Assembly (NCBI RefSeq): GCF_004345425.1
Contig: NZ_SLVP01000011.1
Coordinates: forward strand, 1-64,000
Length of the DNA stretch: 64,000 bases
Direction of reading: 5' to 3'
Origin: Paenibacillus sp. BK033
GTDB taxonomy: Bacteria; Bacillota; Bacilli; Paenibacillales; Paenibacillaceae
The first letter of the stretch is position 1. Each line of letters opens with the position of its first letter. A model generated the notes under the pieces. It was not told where the DNA came from, ran no database searches, and was given only the letters and a program-made list of their open reading frames with translations. Position numbers and translations under genes: made by a program. This document shows positions 25,201 to 34,091 of this stretch, piece by piece.

Positions 25201-26612
25201 TCGAAATTGGTCATGTCCTCGGAGCCGTACAGCGTCGCCCCGGTGCCGTACATGATCCGGTCGGAATTGAACGGATCGATCTCCAGATCGCCTATTCCCC
25301 AGCCAAGCGTTGGCGAGGTGACCGGATCGGTCTCCGGATCGCGCTGAACGCCCCAATCGAGCCATGGCGAGATCGAATAATCGATCGTGTACCGGTTGTC
25401 GCGCTTCGGATACGCGGTGAACTGCCAAAATGGTTTCCATGTTTGACCGCCGTCCGTACTGCGGTAAATCTGGTTATCCGGCCACCAATTGTTCAACGTC
25501 GCGACCATCAGTGTATCAGGATGCTGAGCGTCGACGGCAAGGCCGCCGTACTGATTGCTCGTAACGCCGGCTCCGCCCGGGCTGATATCCGTCCACTCGC
25601 CTGTCTTCGTATCGAGCTTCCATACCGAACCGCTTTTGCCGCCTTCGAACGGTCCAAGCTCCGAGTTGTACGTTATATACAGCATACCATTGGAACCCAG
25701 CGTTCCGTGGTGGGGCAGGAATCCCTGCTTCGGCTGGCCCGCCACCGGTTCCCAGGTAGCACCGCCGTCGACCGACTTGTAAATGCTCGTCTGCCTGTCC
25801 GCCAAGCCGACATAAATCGTCTGCGTCGCATGGCCTGCGGAGCCCGTCGAAGGATCAAAGGTGACCCATACGGGGCCGACTTTGCCGCCGTAGCCATCCT
25901 CCACGTCGCCGACTGGAGTGAAGCTGCTCACCTTATGCCATGTCGCTCCATAGTCCTCGCTCTTCCACAATCCGTTTCCGTTGCGGGCTCCCAAGTAGAG
26001 GATCCGGTTATCGTTCGGGTCGATAACCAGACGTTCGCCCATGGTCCGGCCGGGCATGTTGCCGCCGAACTTGAACGGCATTTCCGTCTTTTCCCAGGTT
26101 TGCCCGCGGTCCTGCGAACGAAGGATGTAACCGTTCGTTTGCACCCAATCGTTCGAGTAGGTGCCGGCCGCTATGTACACGCGGTTCGGATCGACAGGGT
26201 CGGTAGCTATACTCTCCACGCCAGACAGGTTCCAGTCTTCCTTGCTCACCCATTCCAGCAGCTGAATCCACGTCTTGGTCGTCGGGTCCCAGCGATACGC
26301 GCCCCCCATGTCCGTGCGGGCATAGATGAGATCCTTCTCCTTCTCGTTGAAAATAATGCCCGGGATGAGTCCGCCTCCGACGATCTTCACCCTGCCCCAA
26401 TCATAGGCTTGCGATTTCACCGGCACGATGTCCGACTGTACAGCTGTTGCTGCGCTTCCGATCGAATCCGCTGCGAATGCCTTGCCGGGGACCGTAGTCA
26501 ACGAAGAACTCATGCTTACCGTCAACGCGGCGGCCGTTACCAGAAGTGAAGCGGACTTGCATAAGGATATGATTTGTTTGGTGAATCCACGCGACTTTTT
26601 CCTTGTTTTCAT
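22257..26612 (-). CDS. Secreted bimodular endoglucanase GH74-Big2-GH5, probable xyloglucanase
   Basis: 1451 residues from ATG 26612 behind AAGGAGA; an upstream in-frame extension to 26741 has no ribosome site. Order: signal peptide (about 1-48), GH74 double beta-propeller (about 70-800) with Asp-box repeats and the two family aspartates in ARTDMGGAYR (D101) and AMGDLGGFRHED (D508), Big_2 domain (805-880), GH5 barrel (885-1230) with acid/base E1034 in SFNEEG and nucleophile E1171 in IMGEFGV, then two Ig/FN3-like modules (1245-1340, 1345-1445). No anchor motif is seen. GH74 enzymes and GH5 subfamily 4 both attack xyloglucan, so this is the likely initiating enzyme of the locus. A perfect cre site and the shared island motif lie upstream. 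Confidence 0.93.
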   Translation of the reverse strand: MKTRKKSRGFTKQIISLCKSASLLVTAAALTVSMSSSLTTVPGKAFAADSIGSAATAVQSDIVPVKSQAYDWGRVKIVGGGLIPGIIFNEKEKDLIYARTDMGGAYRWDPTTKTWIQLLEWVSKEDWNLSGVESIATDPVDPNRVYIAAGTYSNDWVQTNGYILRSQDRGQTWEKTEMPFKFGGNMPGRTMGERLVIDPNDNRILYLGARNGNGLWKSEDYGATWHKVSSFTPVGDVEDGYGGKVGPVWVTFDPSTGSAGHATQTIYVGLADRQTSIYKSVDGGATWEPVAGQPKQGFLPHHGTLGSNGMLYITYNSELGPFEGGKSGSVWKLDTKTGEWTDISPGGAGVTSNQYGGLAVDAQHPDTLMVATLNNWWPDNQIYRSTDGGQTWKPFWQFTAYPKRDNRYTIDYSISPWLDWGVQRDPETDPVTSPTLGWGIGDLEIDPFNSDRIMYGTGATLYGSEDMTNFDKGEKIRISVMANGIEENGILGLISPPSGAPLISAMGDLGGFRHEDLNTSPHTLRNPDLTVGTDLDYAETNPNLIVRVGHTLSMNPEDARAGVSTDNGITWTPAANAWQAENGDRTDGGSVAVGANGHTIVWAPKPDGSAVRPVSLSTDLGKTWTASIGIPQGASVSSDRVNPDKFYGFLDGTFYVSTDGGANFSSAASGLPQYLSGKFKAAPTAEGDIWLASSEGLFRSTDSGASFTKVNGVDEALSVGFGKEAPGKTYKTIYAALKVNGGKLGFYRSEDEGASWIRMNDDQHQFANVEATITGDGQVYGRVYIGTNGMGIVRGDIKQGAAVQGLHVNDLTVEAGKSAALAPVFDGGASSRPVVWSSSDASVASVSGDQVTGLKPGTAAIAAVSTDGQYAATAVVTVKPATTMREITTMELVKEMGIGINLGNTFESTGDWINDTSVSNYETAWGSPIITKEMIKGYANEGFGVLRIPVSWSNMMGEDYAINADYLARVKEVVDWARDSGMYVILNLHWDGGWFEKFPTEKEESMHKYTRIWTQLTEAFKNYDDHLMFESFNEEGIWFDLWNFYSGQDTVVDGRKKAYALLNEINQTFVDIVRGSGGNNERRHLLIGGYGTDFEKTVDELFKMPNDPQNRCAVSVHYYTPSVFAILDEDASWGKARTEWGTDEDFAELNRLMDLVKTRFIDKGIPVIMGEFGVATKNKTQEMIRLYLTSVAKAAYSRGITPVLWDITNVFYNRDKAEMNDKVLLEQLMAVKSATGQTPNSAPSVSITSYQDGQAINLNSPQLNWTFLDADDADVQAAYQVQASSNGWETVDADSGELAGASGLYTLNGLADGDWSIRVRAMDNRGAWSDWAYRSLIIDKVSPRLNVVLDKETLWPANNKLVKVTAIVETGDELSQVELLSITPSVAVDRYESMVQEADFGTLDTEFKLLAKKAMGNEPLVYTITYRATDQAGNVTEASATVTVPHDQGKK

Positions 26613-26683
26613 CAAGCTTGTCTCCTTCTTCAATCGTTTTCTTCTTGCGTTCATGCCACTTGCCCTTGTTGAAAGCCGATGCA

Positions 26684-26697
26684 TGAAAACGTTTTCA
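26684..26697. promoter_or_regulatory. Catabolite-responsive element (cre)
   Basis: TGAAAACGTTTTCA is a perfect palindrome and fits the CcpA cre consensus at every position. It lies 72 bases upstream of the GH74-GH5 start and downstream of the shared island motif, so CcpA would block elongation of this transcript when preferred sugars are present. Confidence 0.85.
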
Positions 26698-26783
26698 ATT
26701 TTCGATAACCACTCCTCCTCGTCTCGCATGTTTCCTTGCATAACTACTTTATCAACAGGTTGAATATTGAACCTTGATTATTT

Positions 26784-26812
26784 GGACATTGGTGTAGCAT
26801 GATTTAGTCAGG
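26784..26812 (-). promoter_or_regulatory. Shared island motif, copy 2 (upstream of GH74-GH5 gene)
   Basis: Plus-strand GGACATTGGTGTAGCATGAT then TTAGTCAGG. Core TAGCATGATTTAGTC is identical to the copy at 50627-50655. It lies about 180 bases ahead of the start codon. Confidence 0.65.
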
Positions 26813-26938
26813 TTAAAAGCATTCCAATCGTAATTTGTAATAGTAGAGTGCATCATGCCAGTAAAATAGAATTGCCCAAAACCAGTAAACCAGTCAAAGG
26901 CAATCCTTCCTTATAAACGAATAGCTAACGCCTTACGC

Positions 26939-28633
26939 CTATTTCGACCAAAGTTCAACGCGGTCCTTCACCATCTTTGTAACTTCTTCATTCAGCTTCG
27001 CAACGCCTGCGTCTTCCAGGTCCTTCAGGAACTGATCATAGATCTTATCGAAATCTTCCGGCTTCGCCAGAATCGCTTCAGGTATGCGTTTCTTCATAAT
27101 ATCCTGCGTTTTCTGGAAAATAACGTTCGCCTTGGAGCCCGTCTCGAACGAAAGCGTCCATGCCGCGCCGTATTTGCGTTCAGGGAACGCGTCATTAGAA
27201 GGCCACAGATCCTTGTAAGTCGTTGCGCCGTAAGCTGACAACGTCTTTTTGTCTTCTTCCGAGTAAGTTGCTTGGATCTGCTCAGGGAATGTCGTCGTAT
27301 AGTAGTTTCCGGACGGATCTTTCACGCCGTCGCCGTAACGGGCGGATAGGTTGTAGTTGCCGATACCCGTTGTTTTCGTAAATTTGTTGTTATCGTTTGT
27401 TTTCTGCTCTAGCACATCGGCCGGAATGACGCGTTTGCCGTCTACCACATTGTAATGCTTGCCTTCAATCCCCCAGTTTAAAAGCACTTGGCCTTCATCG
27501 GAAGCAAGGTAGTCCAGGAATTTGATCAAACGAACCGGATCTTGAGCATCTTTCGTAATACCGATTCCGAGGGCTGGAAGGTAACCCGTACTTGCGAAGG
27601 AATGATCCTGGTAAGTTTCGTTCAATGTTACAGGGAAACGAGCGTATGTCGAAGCAAATTTGCCTTCAGCTTTCAAAGCGTTCTCAGCTTGGCCGTAATC
27701 CCAATTTTGGTCGATAAGACCCAGAACGCGGCCGGAAGCGATTTTTGCTTTGTATTGATCGTATTTTTGAACGAAGCTTTCTTTATCAAGCAGGCCGATA
27801 TCGTTCATGTGATTCAGCCAACGGAAGTATTCTCTTTCTTCAGGACGCTGGTAGTGCATGATTGCTTCATAAGTATCTTGGTTAATGAAGAATTCGCCAT
27901 CGTCCGGAGCGCCGGTTGCCAAGAACGCAGGGTTTGTTGCGGAAATCAGAATTTGCCACTCCCCGCCGTTAAGAGACAAACCGATATTCGGTTGGCCGTC
28001 TGCCGTTTTTGGATTTTTCTCTATATATGCTTTGATTGCAGCTTCGTAATCCTTAACGGTTTTGATTTTCGGGTAGCCGGCTGCTTCAAGCACTTGGTGC
28101 TGCAATTGGAAACCGCTGCCTGAATCAAAGTACGTATGACCAACGCCGGTCAGCGAAAGCGTATAAATCGCGTCATCATCTTTGCTCCAACGAAGACGGT
28201 TATAATATTCGCCGTAAACCTTTTTAATGTTAGGACCATACTCTTCGATCAATGGGCGAAGGTCGATCAAAGCGCCTGCATCAACCAATTTGCCAGTGCT
28301 GCCGCCCGGCATTACCAGATCCGGATACTCATCGCTTGCTACCATAAGCGCGAACATGTCAGTGTCGGTACCGCCGACAGGGAATTCTTGTTTAATGGTA
28401 ATGCCTGTTTTTTCTTTAATAAATTTGCCGACATCGGATTGCATGTCATCCCAGTTCGGGTTGTTACCGGCTGCCAAGCGAACCGTAATCGGCTCAGCTG
28501 CCGGCTCATTTTTTGCATTAGTTGTTTCTTTCGTGTTATTACCGCCTTCATTATTCGAATTGCTGCATGCTGTGACGAATACGAATACGAGTGCCAACAT
28601 CAAGCTAAGTACCATTTGAATCTTTCTTTTCAT
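26939..28633 (-). CDS. Extracellular sugar-binding lipoprotein (ABC importer)
   Basis: 564 residues from ATG 28633 behind GGGAGG. Lipoprotein signal with lipobox VTAC (Cys23), then an Asn-rich linker and a type 1 solute-binding domain of the LipO/YtcQ size class. It follows the two permeases at 28704-30569 as last gene of the unit. It is a close paralogue of the binding protein at 30800-32488: segments such as YDQYKAKIASGRVLGLID and LLNWGIEGKHY are shared. The ligand is unknown, probably an oligosaccharide from hemicellulose. Confidence 0.9.
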   Translation of the reverse strand: MKRKIQMVLSLMLALVFVFVTACSNSNNEGGNNTKETTNAKNEPAAEPITVRLAAGNNPNWDDMQSDVGKFIKEKTGITIKQEFPVGGTDTDMFALMVASDEYPDLVMPGGSTGKLVDAGALIDLRPLIEEYGPNIKKVYGEYYNRLRWSKDDDAIYTLSLTGVGHTYFDSGSGFQLQHQVLEAAGYPKIKTVKDYEAAIKAYIEKNPKTADGQPNIGLSLNGGEWQILISATNPAFLATGAPDDGEFFINQDTYEAIMHYQRPEEREYFRWLNHMNDIGLLDKESFVQKYDQYKAKIASGRVLGLIDQNWDYGQAENALKAEGKFASTYARFPVTLNETYQDHSFASTGYLPALGIGITKDAQDPVRLIKFLDYLASDEGQVLLNWGIEGKHYNVVDGKRVIPADVLEQKTNDNNKFTKTTGIGNYNLSARYGDGVKDPSGNYYTTTFPEQIQATYSEEDKKTLSAYGATTYKDLWPSNDAFPERKYGAAWTLSFETGSKANVIFQKTQDIMKKRIPEAILAKPEDFDKIYDQFLKDLEDAGVAKLNEEVTKMVKDRVELWSK

Positions 28634-28703
28634 TTCGTTAAGCCTCCCTTTTTTCCCGTGCGTGATGTGCATGTATATAACAGGAAACCTGCTATTACTA
28701 GAA

Positions 28704-29597
28704 TTAGCTTTTTACCGCGCCAAGCGTCATTCCTTTGACAAAATACTTTTGAAGGAATGGATATACGAGCAAGATCGGTACGGTAACGACGATCGTAATC
28801 GCCATCTTAATGGATTCGGGCGATACCGCCGCCATCGCTTGCTGTGCGTTCGGGTCGCGGTAGTTGCTGCCCGTCTGCGTAGATAACAGCACTTTCATAA
28901 GTTCATACTGAAGCGTCGTATTTTCCGGATTCCTGTTATTGAACAAGTACGTATCAAACCAGGAATTCCAATGTCCGACAGCAATGAACAATGCGATTGT
29001 CGCCAATACGGGTTGACAAAGCGGAAGAATAATTCTCCAAAATATAGTCCAATCATTTGCGCCGTCAATTTTCGCCGATTCTTGAAGCGCATACGGAAGT
29101 CCGTCGATATACGAGCGGATAACGAATACGTTCCAAACGCTGAGCAGTGCAGGAATGATATAAACGTAAAAGGTTCCGATCAAGCCTAGGTATTTCATCA
29201 ATAGGAAGCCCGGAATGAGTCCGCCTGAAAAATACATCGTGAGAGCGAACAGAACCGACATCCATCTTCTGGACTGAAAATCGGGACGGCTTAACGTGTA
29301 TGCCATCATGGACGCTGCCACAACCCCGATTGCCGTACCGATTACCGTACGAATGACGGTGTTTTTAAAGCCGGTAACCAAGCCCTCAAAGCCGAAGATC
29401 GTTTCATAGTTTCTTAAGGTGAATTCTCGCGGGTAGATCGTCAGACCGCCTCGTACGGTATCCACCGAGTCGTTAAATGAAATCGCGAGTACATTTAAAA
29501 ACGGATATAAGGTTACAAGAGCTACCATCGTCATGAATACATAGACGAATATGTCAAAGATTTTATCGCCAATATTTTTTTGAACAACTCCTTGCAT
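28704..29597 (-). CDS. Carbohydrate ABC transporter permease (LplC-type)
   Basis: 297 residues, six membrane segments, MalG/LplC branch. The cytoplasmic EAA loop that contacts the ATPase is ESAKIDGANDWTIFWRIILP, and the C-terminal YFVKGMTLGAVK is typical. RBS AGGAGG lies eight bases before ATG 29597. It is 12 bases behind the partner permease gene and 70 bases ahead of a binding protein gene. Confidence 0.92.
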   Translation of the reverse strand: MQGVVQKNIGDKIFDIFVYVFMTMVALVTLYPFLNVLAISFNDSVDTVRGGLTIYPREFTLRNYETIFGFEGLVTGFKNTVIRTVIGTAIGVVAASMMAYTLSRPDFQSRRWMSVLFALTMYFSGGLIPGFLLMKYLGLIGTFYVYIIPALLSVWNVFVIRSYIDGLPYALQESAKIDGANDWTIFWRIILPLCQPVLATIALFIAVGHWNSWFDTYLFNNRNPENTTLQYELMKVLLSTQTGSNYRDPNAQQAMAAVSPESIKMAITIVVTVPILLVYPFLQKYFVKGMTLGAVKS

Positions 29598-29609
29598 ATG
29601 CCGCGCCTC

Positions 29610-30569
29610 CTATATGACTGTTTCCTTGGTGACTCTCTTGTATATTCCGTTCGCGATAAACACCAATAGAATGCTGACTACGGAATTAACTATACCGATT
29701 GCCGTACCGTACGAATATCGGCTCATTTGAATGCCGTACTTGAGCGCATACAGATCGAATACTTCTGAATAATCAGCTACCAGCGGATTGCCAAGCAAGA
29801 ACTGCTTCTCGAATCCGATACTGATTAAGTGTCCAATCGACAAGATGAAAAGGACCATGAAGGTTGTACGAATACCAGGCAGGGTGATATGCCACATTTT
29901 GCGGAATCTGCCTGCCCCGTCAACCGTTGACGCTTCGTAAAGCTCGGGATCGATGCCTGCCATCGCTGCCAGGAAAATAATCGAGTTCCAGCCTGTTTCC
30001 TTCCATAAATCTGAAGCGGTTACAATTCCCCAGAACAAATGGCCTTTAGCCATAAACTGAATAGGCTGGTCGATAATATGAAGCCACATGAGCAATTGGT
30101 TAACCGCTCCGCCGTCTGTCGAAAGCATCTTATATACGAGTCCGGCTACAACAACCCATGAAACAAAGTGAGGCAAATACGATATCGTTTGAACCGACCG
30201 TTTGAAAAACTGACCTTTTATTTCATTTAGCAATAATGCGAATATAACAGGAACCGCGAAGCCTGCAATTAGTCCCATCGTACTCATGGCCAGCGTATTT
30301 CGCAGAACAATATAAAATCTTTCATCTTGGAATAATTCAACGAAATTCTCAAAGCCGGCCCATTTCTGATCGAGAATCGAATTTTTCGGTTTGTAGTTTT
30401 GAAAAGCGGTAAGCCAGCCCCATACAGGCACATAACTAAAAATAATTATCCATGCTACGAATGGAAGTGACATCATGTACAAGTAACGCTGCTGGAATGC
30501 TTTGAACCAGAATCGGTTCCTTTTGAGCGTCGGTCCTGCTTCCGGGGCAACTTCTGTTAACGGTTTCAT
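29610..30569 (-). CDS. Sugar ABC transporter permease (LplB-type)
   Basis: 319 residues, six membrane segments, with the long N-terminal cytoplasmic tail of LplB-like permeases. The EAA loop is EASTVDGAGRFRKMWHITLP. It pairs with the gene at 28704. It starts at ATG 30569 behind AGGAGG. A terminator and a near-consensus cre site lie upstream, between it and the binding protein gene at 30800. Confidence 0.92.
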   Translation of the reverse strand: MKPLTEVAPEAGPTLKRNRFWFKAFQQRYLYMMSLPFVAWIIIFSYVPVWGWLTAFQNYKPKNSILDQKWAGFENFVELFQDERFYIVLRNTLAMSTMGLIAGFAVPVIFALLLNEIKGQFFKRSVQTISYLPHFVSWVVVAGLVYKMLSTDGGAVNQLLMWLHIIDQPIQFMAKGHLFWGIVTASDLWKETGWNSIIFLAAMAGIDPELYEASTVDGAGRFRKMWHITLPGIRTTFMVLFILSIGHLISIGFEKQFLLGNPLVADYSEVFDLYALKYGIQMSRYSYGTAIGIVNSVVSILLVFIANGIYKRVTKETVI

Positions 30570-30707
30570 TTGTGCTCCTCCTAGCTTCGTAAGCTTCCTT
30601 TTTACATGCGATTGCTTATCCTCTCTTATTTGTAATTATCATAAACGATAGAGACCCTTCCATTGCACCCGATAAAATGAACCTAAAATCATATCAAAAT
30701 AAATACT

Positions 30708-30721
30708 TTCAAACGCTTTCA
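30708..30721. promoter_or_regulatory. cre-like site upstream of the permease genes
   Basis: On the minus strand, TGAAAGCGTTTGAA matches the cre consensus with one mismatch (A for C at position 13). It lies about 140 bases ahead of the permease start, after the terminator at 30731-30776. Confidence 0.5.
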
Positions 30722-30730
30722 TAACTAAAA

Positions 30731-30776
30731 AAAAAAGCATCCACATCCCCAAAAAAAGGGATTGGATGCCTTTTTT
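30731..30776 (-). terminator. Terminator behind the upstream binding protein gene
   Basis: GCATCCACATCCC and GGGATTGGATGC pair around an A-run, with A and T tracts on both sides. It separates the binding protein gene (30800-32488) from the permeases, so the two parts of the importer can be expressed at different levels. Confidence 0.85.
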
Positions 30777-30799
30777 ACTCCGTAAACTTAGTTAGCCGC

Positions 30800-32488
30800 T
30801 TATTCATTCCAAAGCTTCACGCGTTCCTTCACCAGCTTGGTAAACTCTTCGTTCAGCTTCTCAACGCCCGCTTTTTCCAGCTCCTTCATGAAGTCGTCCC
30901 AAATGGCGTCGAATTGTTCCGGCTCTGCCAAAATCGCTTCGGTAATGCGCCTCTTCATAATATCCTGGCACTTTCGGAAGATGACATTCGCTTCAGAGCC
31001 GGTCTTCATGTTGATGTTCCATGCCGCTCCCCACGGTCTAACCGGGAACTCTTTCTCGGACGGCCACAGATCATTGTAGCTTTTAATATGGTATGCGGCC
31101 AATGTTTCCTTTTCCGCCTGGGTGTACCCCTTCTCGATTTGTTCAGGGAAGACAGTGGTGTAATAATTGCCCGTCGGGTCCTTCACGCCGTCGCCGTAGC
31201 TTGGTCCAAATCGATACATATCTATGCCGGTCGTTTTTCTAAAGTTCCCGTTGTCATTAACTTTCTTATTCAGAATATCTTCCGGAATGACGCGTTTGCC
31301 GTTTTCCACCTTGTAATGCTTGCCTTCGATTCCCCAGTTGAGCAGTACTTGCCCTTCATCGGACGCCAGAAAATCGAGAAACTTGATCACGCGAACCGGG
31401 TCTTTGGCGCTCTTCGTGATCGAGATGCCGATCCCCGCCAAATATCCGTAACGCTGGAAGTCATGTCTCTTGTAGGTTTCATTCAAGGTAACCGGGAAGT
31501 TAGCGTAGGTTTGGTCGAACTTGCCCTCCTTCCTCAATACCGCTACTTCACCGGCGAAATCCCAATCCATGTCGATGAGTCCCAGAACGCGCCCGCTGGC
31601 AATCTTCGCCCTGTACTGATCATACTTCTGGACGAAGCTCTCAGGGTCCAGCAAGCCGATGTCGTGCATATGATTCAACCATCGGAAGTATTCTTTCTCT
31701 TCCGGGCGCAGGTAATGGAGCTTCGCCTCATAAGTATCCGGGTCGATATAAAATTCGCCTTCATCCGGCGCACCGGTCGTTGCGACGGCCGGGTTGGTTA
31801 CGCTGATCAAAAACTGCCATTCCCCTCCGTTCAGGGACAAGGGAATGATCGGTTGACCGTCGGCCGTGGTCTTGTGTTTGCCGTAATAAGCTTTGAGAGC
31901 ATTCTCGAAATCCCGCACCGTCTTGATCTGTGGATAGTTCTGTTCCTTCAGCACGGCGTGCTGCAGCGAGAAGCCGCTTCCCGCCTTGAAGTAGGTTTGG
32001 TTTACCGGTGCTGTCGGCAGGACATATATGCCATGATCGTCATTGCTCCAGCGCAAACGTTTCATGTATTCGCCATATACCTTTTTGATGTTCGGCGCAT
32101 GCTCTTCAATGAGCGGCGTCAAATCGATCAAAGCGCCGGCGTCCTTCAGCTCGCCTACGCTGCCTTTGGCCCAAACCATGTCCGGATATTCGCTGCTTGC
32201 CACCATTAGCTCGAACATATCCCTATCATTGCCGTTCATCGGGAATTGCGCTTTGAGCGAGATGCCGGTTTTTTCCGTTATGAGCTTGCCGACCTCGCTT
32301 TGCATGTCGTCCCATAAAGGGTTGAAGTCCCCAAATGCTATAGTGATTGTTTGTGGTGTGAGATCTTTGTTCGGCGATGCGTCGGGACCGCCGGAGCTAC
32401 CGGAGTCCGATCGGTTGCTGCAGCCGTTGGATACAAGAAGTGCTCCGATCATGACAAGGCCTGCCACTTTTGTTTTGCTGACTTTCAT
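30800..32488 (-). CDS. Extracellular sugar-binding lipoprotein (ABC importer)
   Basis: 562 residues with lipobox SNGC (Cys23), a short Ser/Gly-rich linker, and a full solute-binding domain. It starts at ATG 32488 behind GGAGCGG. It lies directly after a two-component system gene pair, whose sensor may respond to the same sugar. It is a paralogue of the protein at 26939-28633, and the two flank one permease pair. The ligand cannot be read from sequence. Confidence 0.9.
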   Translation of the reverse strand: MKVSKTKVAGLVMIGALLVSNGCSNRSDSGSSGGPDASPNKDLTPQTITIAFGDFNPLWDDMQSEVGKLITEKTGISLKAQFPMNGNDRDMFELMVASSEYPDMVWAKGSVGELKDAGALIDLTPLIEEHAPNIKKVYGEYMKRLRWSNDDHGIYVLPTAPVNQTYFKAGSGFSLQHAVLKEQNYPQIKTVRDFENALKAYYGKHKTTADGQPIIPLSLNGGEWQFLISVTNPAVATTGAPDEGEFYIDPDTYEAKLHYLRPEEKEYFRWLNHMHDIGLLDPESFVQKYDQYRAKIASGRVLGLIDMDWDFAGEVAVLRKEGKFDQTYANFPVTLNETYKRHDFQRYGYLAGIGISITKSAKDPVRVIKFLDFLASDEGQVLLNWGIEGKHYKVENGKRVIPEDILNKKVNDNGNFRKTTGIDMYRFGPSYGDGVKDPTGNYYTTVFPEQIEKGYTQAEKETLAAYHIKSYNDLWPSEKEFPVRPWGAAWNINMKTGSEANVIFRKCQDIMKRRITEAILAEPEQFDAIWDDFMKELEKAGVEKLNEEFTKLVKERVKLWNE

Positions 32489-32513
32489 GAATGCCGCTCC
32501 ATTCTAAAAAAAT

Positions 32514-34091
32514 CTAGGATGTTTCCAGCGAAATGGTCTTGGCCTTTGGAGGAGCCCCTTTGATCGAAGAAGGGGAAGCTCCTACATATTTCTTGAATTT
32601 GCAATGGAAATAATCCACATTCGGATAACCTACGAGCTCCGAGACCTCGTAAACCTTATGCCCTTCCTTTAGAAGCTGGATTGCTTGCTGAATCCGGACC
32701 TTATCCAAGTAGGTATGGAAGGAGTCTCCCGTGTGCTGCTTGAACATTCTGCCCAAATACCCCTTGTTGTAATTGTAAATCTCCGCCATCGTCTCCAGCT
32801 TTAGATTTTCATGGTAATGCCGCTGGATAAAATCTATCACTTGCTTGACTACAGGAAGGTTGCCGTTTCCCCCCAGTCTTATCGCCAGTTCGGCGAGCTG
32901 GGAATAAGCGGCGTTCATCACTCTATCGTAATGCGTGTGCTGATAAAGCTCGGCAAACAGCGGCGCATAGTCCTGGATTTCGACGCTTTGATGGAGAGCC
33001 GCCAGCTTGCTTAGGGCGACGGACAACACTTTGGCCAGGCCGTTCTTGATCGCGGTTTCGGAAGAATCGCAAGCCACGAGTGCTCTTCCCGCTTCCTCAA
33101 GCGTCTCAGCCACCCCTTCGCATCTGCCGAGATCCAGCATATAACACAGCTTGGTAGCGAGAGCCTCCAAATCCTGAGGAGCATGTCCGTTCGACTCCGT
33201 CGAAATAGGGCTAAAGACCGGTTCCGTTACCATGTGGATCTGTCCTTCGGCAAGCAGAAAACGGTTCTTTAACAATCCCAAGGCATCCTCATACGATTGA
33301 CGGATATCCGCAAGTTCATAGACAATCCGTCCAGCGGCCGCAGTGAAGCCCAGCTTAAGCCCGCAGGCGTCTTGCAGAAGCCGAGTCCATTCGTTTTTGG
33401 CGCCGGGCCGGTTCAGATCTTCCTTCAAAAGAAATCCGATATACGGGCCGGCCTGAAACCCGTATCCGAGACCCTCCGTCTCCACGGCTTCAAGCCATCC
33501 CGTCTTGACCGACTCCAGATACGCAAGTCCTGCTTGAGAAATGTCCTCCGCCTCAATCAACAAAATCTGTTTGGATTTCCCTGCGAAGCCGGTTAAGGGC
33601 ATTAGTTGGCTTTCCAATTCCTGAGCGTCAGCCGGATCGGCGGCGATCAACTTGAGGATAAGTTCCTCCCGCAGCGCATCGGCATGGATTTCGGACAATT
33701 TGGCGCGGCCTGACAGCCGGTCTAGTTGGGCTCTGATGCGCAGCAGTTCCTCTTTAAACTCCTCAACATCAATCGGCTTGAGCACATAGCCGCTCACATT
33801 CATCTCGATGGCTTGCTTGGCGTAGGCAAAATCGGCGTACCCGCTCAAAATAAGAAATTGGCAATCCCCATCCGTCTTGCGAATTTCGCGGATCGCTTGA
33901 AGGCCATCCATCCGAGGCATCCGGATATCAATGACGATCAGCTCGGGAGACAGCTCCTGATGGAGGGCAACCGTTTTTATTCCGTTCGAGACGTCTCCTA
34001 CTACGGAGAAGCCAAGCGCTTCCCAATCGACAATTTTCAGAAGCCCCTTCCGGATCGCCGGTTCATCGTCGGCCACAATCACTTTATACAT
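32514..34091 (-). CDS. Response regulator, AraC-type output domain (YesN-like)
   Basis: 525 residues. The receiver domain (1-120) has the acidic pocket VADDE, phospho-acceptor D55 in VIDIRMP, and the conserved lysine in VLKPID. A middle domain of about 270 residues precedes a C-terminal AraC/XylS pair of helix-turn-helix units (about 415-515: QVIDFIQRHYHENLKLETMA, then EVSELVGYPNVDYFHCKFKK). Its ATG at 34091 overlaps the end of the kinase gene by eight bases. It probably activates the binding protein gene 26 bases downstream and the importer. Confidence 0.93.
   Translation of the reverse strand: MYKVIVADDEPAIRKGLLKIVDWEALGFSVVGDVSNGIKTVALHQELSPELIVIDIRMPRMDGLQAIREIRKTDGDCQFLILSGYADFAYAKQAIEMNVSGYVLKPIDVEEFKEELLRIRAQLDRLSGRAKLSEIHADALREELILKLIAADPADAQELESQLMPLTGFAGKSKQILLIEAEDISQAGLAYLESVKTGWLEAVETEGLGYGFQAGPYIGFLLKEDLNRPGAKNEWTRLLQDACGLKLGFTAAAGRIVYELADIRQSYEDALGLLKNRFLLAEGQIHMVTEPVFSPISTESNGHAPQDLEALATKLCYMLDLGRCEGVAETLEEAGRALVACDSSETAIKNGLAKVLSVALSKLAALHQSVEIQDYAPLFAELYQHTHYDRVMNAAYSQLAELAIRLGGNGNLPVVKQVIDFIQRHYHENLKLETMAEIYNYNKGYLGRMFKQHTGDSFHTYLDKVRIQQAIQLLKEGHKVYEVSELVGYPNVDYFHCKFKKYVGASPSSIKGAPPKAKTISLETS

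Noticed and set aside
22034..26549. Long plus-strand open frames opposite the GH29 and GH74-GH5 genes, one over 500 codons
   Set aside because: They lie antisense to well-supported genes with complete motifs, show no domain, and arise from the GC-rich third positions of the true frame.
30914..32209. 431-codon plus-strand frame opposite a binding protein gene
   Set aside because: The minus-strand frame has a lipobox and family motifs; the plus frame has no ribosome site or recognisable domain.
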